Assembly: GCA_964504305.1 (NCBI GenBank)
Contig: CAZDEB010000003.1
Coordinates: 1-64,000, forward strand
DNA: 64,000 nucleotides
From: UBA11606 sp964504305
GTDB lineage: Bacteria; Actinomycetota; Acidimicrobiia; Acidimicrobiales; Aldehydirespiratoraceae
Direction of reading: 5' to 3'
The notes under the pieces were generated by a model. It was not told the origin of the DNA, did not search any database, and saw nothing but the letters and a program-made list of their open reading frames with translations. A program made the position numbers and the translations under genes. Below, one piece after another: positions 1-9,661 of this stretch (positions within the stretch are counted from its first letter, which is position 1; each line of letters opens with the position of its first letter).

Positions 1-53
1 GCCCCGCCCGCAGCCTCACCGCCTACGACCACTGACCCCTTGGAACTAACCGT
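1..53. other. window edge, no gene assigned
   Basis: This is the short end of the window beyond the 3' end of the first minus-strand gene. Plus-strand frame 1 is open from the edge to a TAG at 55-57, and frame 3 is open to a TGA at 33-35, so the tail of a convergent gene could lie here. The stretch is too short to decide. Confidence 0.3.
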
Positions 54-1166
54 CTAGATCTTGTGTGCGGCCAATAGGTCGCGGTAGACGGCCTTTAGTT
101 GCTGGGCAATCGACTCTGGTGATCGTTCGGCGGCGATAGCAGCCGCGGCGTCAGATTGGTTCTGCCACGAATCAGAATCGCTCAGTGCTGCTTGGATTGC
201 TGCGGCTAGCTGGTGGTGATCGTCAGGATCGACCACTGCTCCAGTGCGGTCTTCGCGAACAGTGTCGCCCAACGCCCCAACGTTGGTCACTACCACGGGT
301 AGCGCGTGAGCGTAGGCGTCGTGAAGGACGCCGCTCTGGCTTTCGAACGCGGTGTAAGGCAACACGACGAGGTCGGCCGACTCGTAGAGAACTGCCTTGT
401 GTTCGTCGCTTACCCGTTCGACGATGGTGGTCACATTCGGTCGAGAGGCGCCGAACTCACGCACCGCTTGTTCGATGGATGGCTCGCCGCGGCCAGCAAT
501 GGTCCATTGCACGTCGGTGCCAACGTCGTCGATGGCCTTCATCAAGACATCGAGACCTTTGTTGGACCGGAACGTACCGAAGAACACGGCGTGGTTGCCG
601 CTTCGAGCCCCGGTTGAGACGGCGGCCCGGCTGCGAACCATGTGAGGAACGATCTTGAGAGCGCCGGGATCGACCCCGAACTGGCCGATGAGCCGATCGG
701 CAAGCGTCTGATGATGCACGATCAACGTGGCTCCGCTGTCGTAGATCCGGGCCAACATCCTTTGTTCGATACCGGCCGGCAAACGAGTCGAGTGTGGGAA
801 CACATCGTGCACGTTGACCACTAGAGGGCGGCGCGCCGCGAGGCTGGTAATCGCCCATGGATCGGTGAACCGGTTGGTGTACCAAATATGGGTGATGTCA
901 AAGTCGTGGTCGAACAATTGGCGGCGAGCCAGTCGACGTTGTCGATAGGTAAGTGTGCGGTCCAGGAGCCAACGCGGCGTCGGCGAACGGAATGGTCCGA
1001 TATCGCGAAGGTCGCGCCGCAACTCGAGGTGATCGGTCTTTACCGCGGCGGGCGCTCCGACCCGGTCGATTGTTTGTACAACCAACTCGTCGCCACCTTG
1101 GGCGAAAACCGAAGCCAGCTCGGCGTCGTCAATTCTCAAGAAGGGCCAGAACCACTGGGCTTTCAT
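54..1166 (-). CDS. glycosyltransferase family 4 (group 1)
   Basis: A 370-residue GT-B glycosyltransferase that probably adds one sugar to a surface polysaccharide in the cytoplasm. The C-terminal half has the GT4 pattern: a Rossmann strand followed by FFGTFRSNKGLD, then TIAGRGE, and near residues 275-300 an acidic ESQSG...DAYAHALPVV segment that matches the nucleotide-sugar-binding E-x7-E region. The N-terminal half is divergent, as usual for acceptor domains. I start at the ATG at 1166 rather than the TTG one codon earlier, because this ATG overlaps the TGA of the upstream GNAT gene (TGATG). The two genes are therefore translationally coupled. The sugar donor and acceptor cannot be told from sequence. 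Confidence 0.85.
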   Translation of the reverse strand: MKAQWFWPFLRIDDAELASVFAQGGDELVVQTIDRVGAPAAVKTDHLELRRDLRDIGPFRSPTPRWLLDRTLTYRQRRLARRQLFDHDFDITHIWYTNRFTDPWAITSLAARRPLVVNVHDVFPHSTRLPAGIEQRMLARIYDSGATLIVHHQTLADRLIGQFGVDPGALKIVPHMVRSRAAVSTGARSGNHAVFFGTFRSNKGLDVLMKAIDDVGTDVQWTIAGRGEPSIEQAVREFGASRPNVTTIVERVSDEHKAVLYESADLVVLPYTAFESQSGVLHDAYAHALPVVVTNVGALGDTVREDRTGAVVDPDDHHQLAAAIQAALSDSDSWQNQSDAAAAIAAERSPESIAQQLKAVYRDLLAAHKI

Positions 1167-2116
1167 CAAAACAGCTCGATGTCGCCGAGCGAGAATCGGA
1201 ACTGGGCCGCCGCGGGTGCGGGCTGCGAGAGAGATCGCACGGTGAGGTGCGGCCCCAGTTTGGGGACGGGGAGGAGCGGTGGCTGCGGGTGAGCGGCGCT
1301 GGCCAGGGTAAGGACATGATCGACGCCGCGCAGTCGCCGTAGCTGGCGAAAGGGTTGGCGGCTCGAGCGCGATGAGTTGGCGAACACGTCAGCGACGACG
1401 AGTTCGGCCGCCTTGCCTCGCGTTCGGAGCCTCACAACGGCCGCGGCATTGTCGGTCTGGATGACGCGGTAGCCGAGCGGTTCGAACCCGTAACGCCAGT
1501 CGAGGTACGGGCGATCTCGACTGGTTGTGAACGCCGCTGGTGCCGCGGTCGGTGGCAGCGCGGCGAGATCGGCGCTTACCGACGCAATGTCGCGGCCGGC
1601 GTTGAGAGGAGTGCTCCACTTGCAAGCCGCGGTGCGCGAGCGCATCAGGCGAGGAATCGACCGTGGACCAGCCACCGCGACCCTCACCGGTAATCGCCCG
1701 GCGTCGTCCCAACCCATCCGCAAGTAACCCGGTCGGCTCTTGGCGTTTGGGGTATTGAAGACAAAGTTGATCTGATCAGCGGTCAGCGCTTCGACCGCGG
1801 TCATCGTCAGAAGGCGAAACACGCCGCGGCGAAGGTGATCGGGATCAGTAGCAGTATCGACCGCCCGCACCGCGTCGACCGGTTGGCCGTTACGCCGAAA
1901 CCTCCACCGCATCATGGTGCGAAACCCCATGAGTTCGCCGCCGGTCTCGGCCAGCCAAATCGGCGACCGTCCGGCCGGGTTTTGCTGGTGCTTCCAGCGA
2001 AAGAACGACACGTTGGGATCCGACGGTTTCCAACCGAGTGAACGGATGGCGACTGCTACCAAAGCTTCGGTGTCGTCATCGCTGGCTAGACGTACGGTCG
2101 GATCGGGGCGGTCCAC
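1166..2116 (-). CDS. GNAT-family N-acetyltransferase-like protein
   Basis: A 316-residue protein whose first 150 residues look like a GNAT acyltransferase: VRLASDDDTEALVAV at the start, WLAETGGELMGF in the middle strands, then a segment DPDHLRRGVFRLLT that fits the acetyl-CoA pyrophosphate-binding loop (RRxG). The C-terminal half (SRDRPYLDWRYGFEPLGYRVIQ) is typical of longer GNAT-like proteins found in polysaccharide clusters. It may acetylate an amino sugar or a small molecule; no substrate is evident. The start is a GTG. Its stop overlaps the start of the downstream glycosyltransferase, so the two form one unit. Confidence 0.7.
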   Translation of the reverse strand: MDRPDPTVRLASDDDTEALVAVAIRSLGWKPSDPNVSFFRWKHQQNPAGRSPIWLAETGGELMGFRTMMRWRFRRNGQPVDAVRAVDTATDPDHLRRGVFRLLTMTAVEALTADQINFVFNTPNAKSRPGYLRMGWDDAGRLPVRVAVAGPRSIPRLMRSRTAACKWSTPLNAGRDIASVSADLAALPPTAAPAAFTTSRDRPYLDWRYGFEPLGYRVIQTDNAAAVVRLRTRGKAAELVVADVFANSSRSSRQPFRQLRRLRGVDHVLTLASAAHPQPPLLPVPKLGPHLTVRSLSQPAPAAAQFRFSLGDIELF

Positions 2117-2221
2117 AACCCGAAGCGTAGGGCCCCGTCACGACGGCACCGGGGATTGAGGCGCTTGAGCTGAGGTGGGCCAAACGACTCATGTGGCACT
2201 TGTGCGTGCCGATGATTACCC

Positions 2222-3037
2222 ATGGGGCTAGTGCCATCTCTTGTGCCGAGGCTTGTGAAGGCCGCGGCTTACGCGGCTGACGCGGTTCGGCGACCAGCTA
2301 CGGGTCTGGTGATTCTGATTTATCACCGGGTTGGCGGCCGCAGCCCCATCAAAGTCGACCTGCCGATCGACACGTTCAGTGCTCAGATGGAGGCGCTGGC
2401 CGCCAGTGGGTCGGTGATGGCTCTTGACGAAGCGGTGGACGCACTCGGTCGGGGTGAGGATCTCACTGGATCTACCGTGATTACGTTCGACGACGGTACT
2501 TCGGACTTCGTTAGCGATGCCTTGCCGGTTCTCGATCGGTTCCAAATTCCCGCGACCCTCTACGTGGCCACCAAGTTTGTCGACGAGCAAATCGAGTTTC
2601 CCGACCGTGGTGCGCCCACAACGTGGGCCGATCTTCGCGATGCGATGGGCACCGGCTTGGTCTCCATCGGAAGTCACACTCACTCTCATGCCTTGCTTGA
2701 CCGACTCGAGCCAAGTTCTATCGCCGACGAACTTGACCGATCGATAGACCTGATCGGCGAACACTTGGGCGTTGATGCCAGACACTTCGCCTATCCGAAG
2801 GCCCTGGCTCCGTCAGCCGCGGCCGAGCACGAGGTCCGGTCCAGGTTCCGATCGGCGGCCCTTGCCGGCACGCGTGCCAATCCGGTGGCAACTGATGTGT
2901 TTCGACTGTGGCGTAGCCCTGTGCAGACGACCGATACTGCGGCGTTCTTTCGCCGCAAGGCCGCCGGGGGCATGCGACTCGAAGACGATTTGCGGCAACT
3001 GGTCAATCGCCGCCGCTACCAAGGCGCCAGCGCATGA
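2222..3037 (+). CDS. polysaccharide deacetylase (NodB/CE4 family)
   Basis: A 271-residue carbohydrate esterase family 4 protein that removes N- or O-acetyl groups from a polysaccharide. The NodB motifs are visible: TFDDG at residues 88-92 (catalytic base Asp and metal Asp) and SHTHSH at 151-156 (metal-binding His pair), followed by FAYPKA near 190. An N-terminal hydrophobic stretch (ILIYHRV) belongs to the first strand of the domain, and no clear signal peptide is present. The stop overlaps the ATG of the next glycosyltransferase (ATGA), so the pair is co-expressed and probably acts on the same glycan. Confidence 0.88.
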   Translation: MGLVPSLVPRLVKAAAYAADAVRRPATGLVILIYHRVGGRSPIKVDLPIDTFSAQMEALAASGSVMALDEAVDALGRGEDLTGSTVITFDDGTSDFVSDALPVLDRFQIPATLYVATKFVDEQIEFPDRGAPTTWADLRDAMGTGLVSIGSHTHSHALLDRLEPSSIADELDRSIDLIGEHLGVDARHFAYPKALAPSAAAEHEVRSRFRSAALAGTRANPVATDVFRLWRSPVQTTDTAAFFRRKAAGGMRLEDDLRQLVNRRRYQGASA

Positions 3038-4200
3038 GTATCAAGCTTGTTCATCTCACCACCACGGACATGAGTCTGGACTGGTTGTTGCGCCCACAAC
3101 TCGAGGCGTTCATGGACGCCGGGTTCGAGGTCGTTGCTATGTCGGCTCCGGGACCCCACGTTGACGCTTTGAGAGCTTCGGGTATCGAGCATTACCCCAT
3201 CGCGTCGCTGACTCGGTCGATGTCGCCGTGGCGCGACGCCCGGGCGGTGCTTGACCTGGTCAGGGCCTTTCGCCATATCTCGCCTGACATCGTGCATACC
3301 CACAACCCCAAACCAGGGGTGATCGGTCGGATCGCGGCGAGAGCCTCGGGCGTGCCGGTAGTCGTCAACACCGTTCACGGCCTTTATGCGCTCCCAGAGG
3401 ATCGGCTAGCGAAACGAGCGGCCGTTTACGGACTCGAGCGAATCGCCGCGAGTTGCTCGGACGCCGAGTTGCTACAAAATGTCGAAGATCTGCCAGTGTT
3501 GCGCCGCCTCGGCATCTCGCACTCGAAATTGTCGGTGCTTGGCAACGGTGTTGATCTTGGGCGTTTCAGTCCCGGCCAGGCCCGGCCGCAGGCCCGGGCC
3601 GAGATTCGTGCCGAGTTGGGCATCGACAACGACACGGTGGTGATTGGGGCGGTCGGCCGATTGGTGTGGGAGAAAGGTTACGGCGCGGTTTTCGACGCCG
3701 CCGAGCGTCTGCGCGACGAGAACTGTGTTTTTGTTGTGGTTGGACCCTCCGAACCGGACAAGGACGGGGCGGTAGACAGCGATGCGATCGAGCGGGCCAA
3801 GGCGGCCGGCGTGAAGTTTCTCGGGTCCCGCGACGACATGGTCGACGTGTACTCGGCGTTCGATATCTACACGTTGGCTTCGCACCGGGAGGGCTTCCCG
3901 CGCTCGGCAATGGAAGCTTCGGCCATGGGTTTGCCGATTGTTGCCACCGATATTCGCGGCTGTCGTCAGGTTGTCGCGCCGGGGGTCACCGGCGAGCTAG
4001 TGGCTCCTCGTGACGCCGCGGCGCTGACCGACGCGCTGAGGAGGCTGGTGCGCGATACCGATCGGCGCATGGTCCAGGGTGCCGCGGCTCGCGAACGGGC
4101 AATGGAACGCTTCGACGACCGTGAAGTCATCGCTCGAACGTTACGTACCTACGACTGTTTGTTGTCGCGAGCGGCCACGTCGGCGCTGGCGGCGTCGTAA
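3034..4200 (+). CDS. glycosyltransferase family 4
   Basis: A 388-residue retaining GT-B glycosyltransferase. The N-terminal domain has DIVHTHNPKPGVIGR and VVNTVHGLY, typical of GT4 enzymes of the WcaL/capsular type. The C-terminal domain has VIGAVGRLVWEKGY and the donor-site segment SHREGFPRSAMEASAMGLPIV with the spaced glutamates. It starts at an ATG overlapping the deacetylase stop. Its last 52 bases overlap the 3' end of the convergent glycosyltransferase at 4149-5279, an unusually long tail-to-tail overlap. Confidence 0.9.
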   Translation: MSIKLVHLTTTDMSLDWLLRPQLEAFMDAGFEVVAMSAPGPHVDALRASGIEHYPIASLTRSMSPWRDARAVLDLVRAFRHISPDIVHTHNPKPGVIGRIAARASGVPVVVNTVHGLYALPEDRLAKRAAVYGLERIAASCSDAELLQNVEDLPVLRRLGISHSKLSVLGNGVDLGRFSPGQARPQARAEIRAELGIDNDTVVIGAVGRLVWEKGYGAVFDAAERLRDENCVFVVVGPSEPDKDGAVDSDAIERAKAAGVKFLGSRDDMVDVYSAFDIYTLASHREGFPRSAMEASAMGLPIVATDIRGCRQVVAPGVTGELVAPRDAAALTDALRRLVRDTDRRMVQGAAARERAMERFDDREVIARTLRTYDCLLSRAATSALAAS

Positions 4201-5279
4201 ACCGCTTCGATCTCCGCCGTTGCCCTCGCGATCGAGAACCGAAGGGCTTGCTGGTTGGCGTTGGTCGCCAGTCGACTGCGCTCCGACGCGTCGAGGGCGA
4301 GCCGGACGTGGCTGGCGGCGAGGGCCTCGACATCGCCGATCGGGGTGATCAGACCCGCCGATCCGGCCGCTTGGGGCACCCCGCCGGCCGCGGTAGCCGC
4401 TATGGGCAGTCCCAACGCCAGCGCCTCCATCAAAGCAACTGGTAACCCCTCGTGGTGCGAACTCAGTGTGAAGAAGTCGCCGGCGCTCAGGATGCGGGCG
4501 ACGTCGGGGCGATATCCAAGGGCCAAAAAGCGATCTCCGAGGCCTCGTTCGGTGATCCAGCGGTTGAGGTCGGCGGCCAGCGGCCCTTGGCCGGCGATCA
4601 CATATTTCAACCGAGGGGCCTGGGCCAGCGCCAACGCCGCAGCTTCGACCAGCTCGTCCAGGGCCTTTTCCCGGCGAAGATTTGCGACACATACCGCCAA
4701 GACGTCGTCGCTGGTGGCACCGAGTTCTTGACGGGTTGTCGAACGATCAGCGTTGCCGCGCGCCACGTCCAGGTCGATGCCGTGGATGATGGTTCGCACT
4801 TGGCCGGACCGAGCGCCGACGATGGTGGAGGCAACGTCCTCGCTCACCGCGATCGTTGCGGTCTCGAATCGGATGGTCAGCCGATTGGCCGTGCGGGTCA
4901 ACCAATGATGGCGGGGCCACCGGTTGTGCTCGGTGCCGACGAGTACTGGCCTATCGCGGGGCCGCAGCGACAAAACGACGAGCCGGGCCACCGCGGCCAC
5001 CGCCGGAGAATGGGTATGCAAAATATCGGTGGGGTCCGACTTGAGCAGTTTGCGAAGTCTCCAGATCCAACCGAGCCTCGAGCGGTTGTCGAGGCAGTGA
5101 ACAGTTACGCCCCCGGCTTCGAGTTCGGCCACGAGCTGATCTTTGGCCGCAACAAGGTAGGCAACTTGGTGCTCGTCGTCGGGTGCGGTTGCGCTGATCT
5201 GGTTGACGATCAGGCGCTCGGCCCCGCCCGGACCCAGCCCCTTCACCAAATGCCGAACACGGCGCGGCTGGTCGGTCAC
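4149..5279 (-). CDS. glycosyltransferase family 4
   Basis: A 376-residue GT4 enzyme. RHLVKGLGPGGAERLIVNQ at the N-terminus and ILHTHSPAVAAVARL are classic acceptor-domain features. AVCVANLRREKALDELVEA and FTLSSHHEGLPVALMEALALGLPI give the donor-binding domain with the E-x7-E motif. The start is a GTG whose GTGA overlaps the stop of the upstream DegT aminotransferase gene, so the two form an operon. The amino sugar made by the aminotransferase might be used by this enzyme, but that is inference. Confidence 0.9.
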   Translation of the reverse strand: MTDQPRRVRHLVKGLGPGGAERLIVNQISATAPDDEHQVAYLVAAKDQLVAELEAGGVTVHCLDNRSRLGWIWRLRKLLKSDPTDILHTHSPAVAAVARLVVLSLRPRDRPVLVGTEHNRWPRHHWLTRTANRLTIRFETATIAVSEDVASTIVGARSGQVRTIIHGIDLDVARGNADRSTTRQELGATSDDVLAVCVANLRREKALDELVEAAALALAQAPRLKYVIAGQGPLAADLNRWITERGLGDRFLALGYRPDVARILSAGDFFTLSSHHEGLPVALMEALALGLPIAATAAGGVPQAAGSAGLITPIGDVEALAASHVRLALDASERSRLATNANQQALRFSIARATAEIEAVYDAASADVAARDNKQS

Positions 5280-6397
5280 GTCAGGACGCCGAGAGCGGCG
5301 TCAATTACCCGGTCGAGTTCCGCAGCGGTCAGCGACGAACCACTCGGCAGACACACACCGCGCTCAAACGCGGCATCGGCGACTGCTCCACCGTACATTT
5401 TGCAGTCGGCATAGAACGGCTGCTGATGCATTGGTTTCCATGCCGGGCGGGCTTCGGCGTTGACGGCCTCGAGCGCTGCTATCAGCTGCGCCGGGGTGGC
5501 TGCGGCATGGTCGTCGAGGACCATCACCGTGAGCCAGTTGTTGGCTACACCGCGCCGATCGATGGGATTGAACGAGACTCCGGAAACGCCCGAGAACGCC
5601 GTTTCGTAGCGGGCCCGTATCTCGGCTCGCCGAGCGAGAAGTTCGTCGAGGCGGCGCAGCTGTCCCAACCCAATCGCCGCCAGTGGGTTGCTCAGGCGAT
5701 AGTTGAATCCGAGGTCGCGATGCTCGTAATGCAGGGTGGGTTCGCGGGCTTGGGTTGCGAGGTGACGGGCTCGGTCAACGGCGGTCTGGTCCGCTGAGAC
5801 GATCATGCCGCCTCCTCCGGTGGTCATCAGCTTGTTGCCGTTGAACGAGAAAACCCCAATATCGCCGAAGCTTCCTGCCCCGGCCCCTTCCCAAGTGGCC
5901 CCGACCGCTTCGGCCGCGTCCTCGATCAACGCAACCCCGAAGCGATCACAAGCCGCACGAATCGGGGCATGATCGGCGCACTGTCCGTACAGGTCCACCG
6001 ACATAACCGCTGCGACCTTTTGCCCTGATCGTGCGGCATCGTCGAGAGCCTGGTCCACCAGCTTCGGGTCCAGGTTCCATGTCGATTCTTCGCTGTCGAC
6101 AAAGATGGGCTCGGCACCGCAGTAGCGCACGGCGTTGGCGGTGGCGGCAAAGGTGAACGATGGGACGATGACCAGGTCGCCTGGTTTGGTGCCGACGAGC
6201 AAGAGCGAAAGATGAAGGCCGGCGGTGCCGCTGGCAACCGCTACCGCATGCTCCACTCCTTGTCGTTCGGCGAACTCTGCCTCGAACATGGCCAGTTCGG
6301 GACCGACCGGGGCGATCCAATTGTTGTCGAAGGCCGCGAGGAGCAAATCGCGCTCGACATTGCTCATATGAGGAGGGGAGAGATAGATGCGGTCCAT
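5276..6397 (-). CDS. DegT/DnrJ/EryC1/StrS-family sugar aminotransferase
   Basis: A 373-residue PLP-dependent aminotransferase that converts a nucleotide-linked keto sugar to an amino sugar. The Schiff-base lysine is K189 in FSFNGNKLMTT, and D160 in EDAAEA binds the pyridine nitrogen. The N-terminus (YLSPPHMSNVERD...DNNWIAPVGPELAMFE) is close to PglE-like UDP-4-keto sugar aminotransferases, suggesting formation of a 4-amino sugar. The ATG is preceded by a GGAAGA ribosome-binding site. The first gene of a leftward unit, it is divergent from the Wzz-kinase gene across a 124-bp gap that must hold both promoters. Confidence 0.9.
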   Translation of the reverse strand: MDRIYLSPPHMSNVERDLLLAAFDNNWIAPVGPELAMFEAEFAERQGVEHAVAVASGTAGLHLSLLLVGTKPGDLVIVPSFTFAATANAVRYCGAEPIFVDSEESTWNLDPKLVDQALDDAARSGQKVAAVMSVDLYGQCADHAPIRAACDRFGVALIEDAAEAVGATWEGAGAGSFGDIGVFSFNGNKLMTTGGGGMIVSADQTAVDRARHLATQAREPTLHYEHRDLGFNYRLSNPLAAIGLGQLRRLDELLARRAEIRARYETAFSGVSGVSFNPIDRRGVANNWLTVMVLDDHAAATPAQLIAALEAVNAEARPAWKPMHQQPFYADCKMYGGAVADAAFERGVCLPSGSSLTAAELDRVIDAALGVLT

Positions 6398-6521
6398 TTA
6401 GGTCTTCCGGCTCATTCCGGCCCGGTTGGTGCCGATTAGGAAAGCGTCGCACAAGCAAGAGCCGGTACCGCGTCTTCGGAGGGAGAAGCAGTAGCGGCTG
6501 AGGGATGGGCGAACAGCTCTC

Positions 6522-8288
6522 ATGGAACCGCAACACCTCATTCGAACCTTCCGGCGCCGATGGCGACCGATCGTATTTCTCGTCGTTCTCGTGGGCGCGT
6601 TGGGCGCGGCCAGCGCGTCGGTTGCCGAAGACGTGGCCCCGGCGGCCGTTCCCGTCGTGAGATATGACGCCTGTCATACTTTGTTGGTCGACGGCGCGAT
6701 ACCCCAAGGGGTGCCGAAGTGGGACGTCGAGAACCTTCCGCAGCTTGCCGAACGAGTCACTGCGGGCGAGATTCCCCGCAACGTGGCGACACTGACCGGG
6801 GTCGACGAGTCAACGGCCGCCAACCAGGTCCGGGTAGGGGTGCGCAACGACATCCGAAGCTTGGTGATCTGTTCGGTGGGCAAGACCCCGGCTGAGGCCG
6901 AGCAGATCGCTGACGCTTACGCGGCCGAACTCATTGCCGTACTCGAGCAGGATGCCCAGGAGTTCTTCGACGAGAGCCTCGAGCGAGCCCACGAGCTGGT
7001 GATCAACGCCGAGGCCTGCTTTGCCAACGTGCGCGAAGGTAATGACTTCACCGAAGGCAGTGACATCGTCTCTGAGATCGATGTCGGCGACCAGTCCAAC
7101 AGCGTGTGCGAGTCGCAGCTGATTCAAGCTCACGCCAAGGAACTCAACCTCACATCAACCGGTGTGCCTGTGGTGCCTTTCGAGACCCTCGAAGTGGCGA
7201 CAGCGGTGGAAATATCCGAGCGAGACTTTGCTACTCGGGTTCGTGAAGGTGCGGTTGGCGCCAATGTGATAGTTGGCAACAACGAAGCCGTGGGCGCCGC
7301 GGCTCCTACGTCTACCGGCGCCCCGGGAGGATCGACGATCCCTTCGAGCCCGCTAATGCGCGGCTTGATCGGGATAATTGTGGGTCTGGGTATGGGCACC
7401 GGGTATGTGCAGTTCACCGAGCGCCTCGATTCCCGATTGCGCCGCAAGGAAGACGTCGAGACAACCCTCGACCTTCCGGTATTGGCCGAGATCCCTCCAC
7501 TCGGTCGCAAGGACCGCAAAGACACGCGGATGGTGGTGGTTGACGAGCCGCGCTCGCGTTCCGCGGAGTCATTTCGAGCCCTGCGCTCGGCTCTTGACTA
7601 CGCCCAAGCAGTTGACGTAGAGCACGGCCGCGCCAGCGAGGGCGCTCAGGTAATACTTGTCACCTCAGGTGCCCCGAGCGAAGGCAAAACCACGACGCTC
7701 GCCAACCTTGCCGCGGTGATGGCCGAAAGCGACCGACGAGTTCTGGCCATCAACTGCGACTTCCGGCGGCCCCGACTCCACCGATATCTCGGAGGCGCAA
7801 CCGAACCACAGCGACTAAATGTCACCGACATCGCCGGCGTGCAAATGGTGACGCAAGTGACGGCGTCGGACGCGGAGTCGACACCCAGTGATGTGGTAGC
7901 GGCTCAACGTCGGTTGGTTGAGCGGGCTCGGAACCGATTCGATGCCATCTTGCTCGACACCGCACCAATCTTGACCACCAACGATGCCGCCGAACTTCTG
8001 AGCGTTGTTGACCACGTTGTCTTGGTGGTCAGCGCCGGCAACACCAAGGCAGAGGCCGCGGCGCGCGCAAGCGAATTGCTTGAACGCCGAGGATGCGCAC
8101 CGCTCGGTGTCGCACTGGTAGGAACCCGCGACGTTCCCAACTCGTCTGACTATTACTATTCAGACGACGACCCGTACTTGGTGTCGTCAAAACGGCCCCG
8201 CCGGAATTCGAAGGACCGCGGTTCGAGAGAGAGCACCGGCGAACCACCGAACGCGGCGCCGCGTGTTGAGGTTCCCGTCCAGGGCTGA
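6522..8288 (+). CDS. Wzz-type chain-length determinant fused to BY-kinase
   Basis: A 588-residue polysaccharide co-polymerase and bacterial tyrosine autokinase in one chain, as in many actinobacterial and proteobacterial Wzc-like proteins. Residues 1-34 hold the first membrane segment, 35-285 an extracytoplasmic domain, and about 287-306 the second membrane segment. The cytoplasmic kinase has Walker A GAPSEGKTT at 383-391, Walker A' LAINCDFRRPR near 418, and Walker B DAILLDTAP. The C-terminus carries a tyrosine cluster (DYYYSDDDPY) that is the likely autophosphorylation site. It controls chain length and export of the polymer made by the surrounding genes. The Cys-containing periplasmic loop (four Cys) is a local oddity. 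Confidence 0.92.
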   Translation: MEPQHLIRTFRRRWRPIVFLVVLVGALGAASASVAEDVAPAAVPVVRYDACHTLLVDGAIPQGVPKWDVENLPQLAERVTAGEIPRNVATLTGVDESTAANQVRVGVRNDIRSLVICSVGKTPAEAEQIADAYAAELIAVLEQDAQEFFDESLERAHELVINAEACFANVREGNDFTEGSDIVSEIDVGDQSNSVCESQLIQAHAKELNLTSTGVPVVPFETLEVATAVEISERDFATRVREGAVGANVIVGNNEAVGAAAPTSTGAPGGSTIPSSPLMRGLIGIIVGLGMGTGYVQFTERLDSRLRRKEDVETTLDLPVLAEIPPLGRKDRKDTRMVVVDEPRSRSAESFRALRSALDYAQAVDVEHGRASEGAQVILVTSGAPSEGKTTTLANLAAVMAESDRRVLAINCDFRRPRLHRYLGGATEPQRLNVTDIAGVQMVTQVTASDAESTPSDVVAAQRRLVERARNRFDAILLDTAPILTTNDAAELLSVVDHVVLVVSAGNTKAEAAARASELLERRGCAPLGVALVGTRDVPNSSDYYYSDDDPYLVSSKRPRRNSKDRGSRESTGEPPNAAPRVEVPVQG

Positions 8289-8293
8289 CCGTC

Positions 8294-9661
8294 ATGACCA
8301 CGGAAATGCCTCAGCGCCCCGTCGGCGAGATATTCGCCCGACCCAGCAGCTTGGTTCCGCCACGAACTTCGGATCGATTTGCGTGGGCTACACCGCTCGG
8401 CTGGGGCTTGTGTGCGCTAGCGGCCGTGGCGTCGGCCGCCGGCGTCGCGTTCAGCCGCGTGTCGATTCTCGGCACCCTCTTGATCTTCGTCATCGCCGCC
8501 GGTGCAACGCCGGTGCTACGCCGTCTGGCCGTCGACGTTGAAGGCATCGATCTGGTCGGATTGCTTCGTGTGGGGCTTGGTCTTCGGCTTCTTGCCGTGT
8601 TGCCTCGCTACGAGCTACGACAAGACGCGCGGGACTACCACTACGTGGGTCGGGTTCTGGCCGATCACTTCAGATCTTTTGACTTCAATGTCGACACCGG
8701 CCGCAACGTCCCCGGCACCGGAAGCGTTCGCTATCTCACTGGTTTGATCGAAGTAGTTACTCTCGAGAATGAGTTTGCGACATTCGTGGTGTTCGCAATG
8801 TTCGGATTCGTGGGTCTCGCCCTGTTCATCCGAGCTTTTTCGGTAGCCCTCCCCGAACTCGATCCGAGCCGCTACGTCTTGTTGATGGTGATGTGGCCGA
8901 CGTTGATCTACTGGCCATCAAGTACCGGCAAGGACTCAGTGATGATGCTGAGCCTCGGCGTTGTCGCGTTTGGCGTGGCGAAACTCCTGCAAGGAAGCGG
9001 CGGGTTTGTTCTGGTTGCGCTGGCCGGACTGTTTGTCGGCGGCCTCGTTCGCCCTCACGTCTCGCTGATCGCCGTCACGGCCGGGATCGCCGCGTTCACG
9101 CTTCACTCGCCGTCGGGGCGCCGAACCGGGGTCGCGGCCCGCACGGCCCTGACCGGCGCTTTGCTGGTCGCCGGTGCCTTTGCCTCCAACGCGGTCGAAC
9201 GAGTTTTCGAGATCGAAGATCTCAATGTTTCAGGTCTCACGGCTGCCCTCGACCTTGCCAACTTGCGGTCCGCCCAAGGGGGCTCGTCGTTCGCCGCGGC
9301 CCGGATCGAGACGATTGGTGACGCGCCTTGGGGTTTCGTGACAGTGTTGATGCGCCCGTTTCCCCAGGAGGCCGCCAGCTTGCCGATGCTGGTCACCTCT
9401 GTCGAGGGGCTGATCCTCGGAGCCCTGATCCTTGCTGGCCTACCCCGCCTTGCAGCAGGGTTTCGGGTGATTCGTCAGGAAGCGTACCTCGCCTACTCGA
9501 TCGCGTTTTCGTTGGTATTCGTCTACCTGTTCTCGGCGCTGGGCAACTTTGGGATTCTTGCTCGCCAACGTTCAATGGTGATTCCGTTGGTCCTAGTGCT
9601 CGTTTCCTTGCCCACTCCACGCGAGCGAGTCCGCGCCCGTCGTTTGGCGGGCAAGCGGTGA
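8294..9661 (+). CDS. polytopic membrane protein of polysaccharide cluster (Wzy-like?)
   Basis: A 455-residue integral membrane protein with roughly ten hydrophobic segments. It lies 5 bases after the Wzz-kinase stop and shares its operon. A conserved-looking stretch WPSSTGKDSVMML sits between two membrane helices, and a large polar loop follows (residues about 95-140). Family assignment is not secure. The position next to a chain-length determinant suggests a polymerase or a GT-C-type enzyme, but no diagnostic motif proves either. The stop TGA overlaps the ATG of the next gene (TGATG). Confidence 0.65.
   Translation: MTTEMPQRPVGEIFARPSSLVPPRTSDRFAWATPLGWGLCALAAVASAAGVAFSRVSILGTLLIFVIAAGATPVLRRLAVDVEGIDLVGLLRVGLGLRLLAVLPRYELRQDARDYHYVGRVLADHFRSFDFNVDTGRNVPGTGSVRYLTGLIEVVTLENEFATFVVFAMFGFVGLALFIRAFSVALPELDPSRYVLLMVMWPTLIYWPSSTGKDSVMMLSLGVVAFGVAKLLQGSGGFVLVALAGLFVGGLVRPHVSLIAVTAGIAAFTLHSPSGRRTGVAARTALTGALLVAGAFASNAVERVFEIEDLNVSGLTAALDLANLRSAQGGSSFAAARIETIGDAPWGFVTVLMRPFPQEAASLPMLVTSVEGLILGALILAGLPRLAAGFRVIRQEAYLAYSIAFSLVFVYLFSALGNFGILARQRSMVIPLVLVLVSLPTPRERVRARRLAGKR

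Noticed and set aside
4452..5414. A 320-codon plus-strand frame
   Set aside because: Antisense to a GT4 gene and the DegT gene, both with full motifs; no family features of its own.
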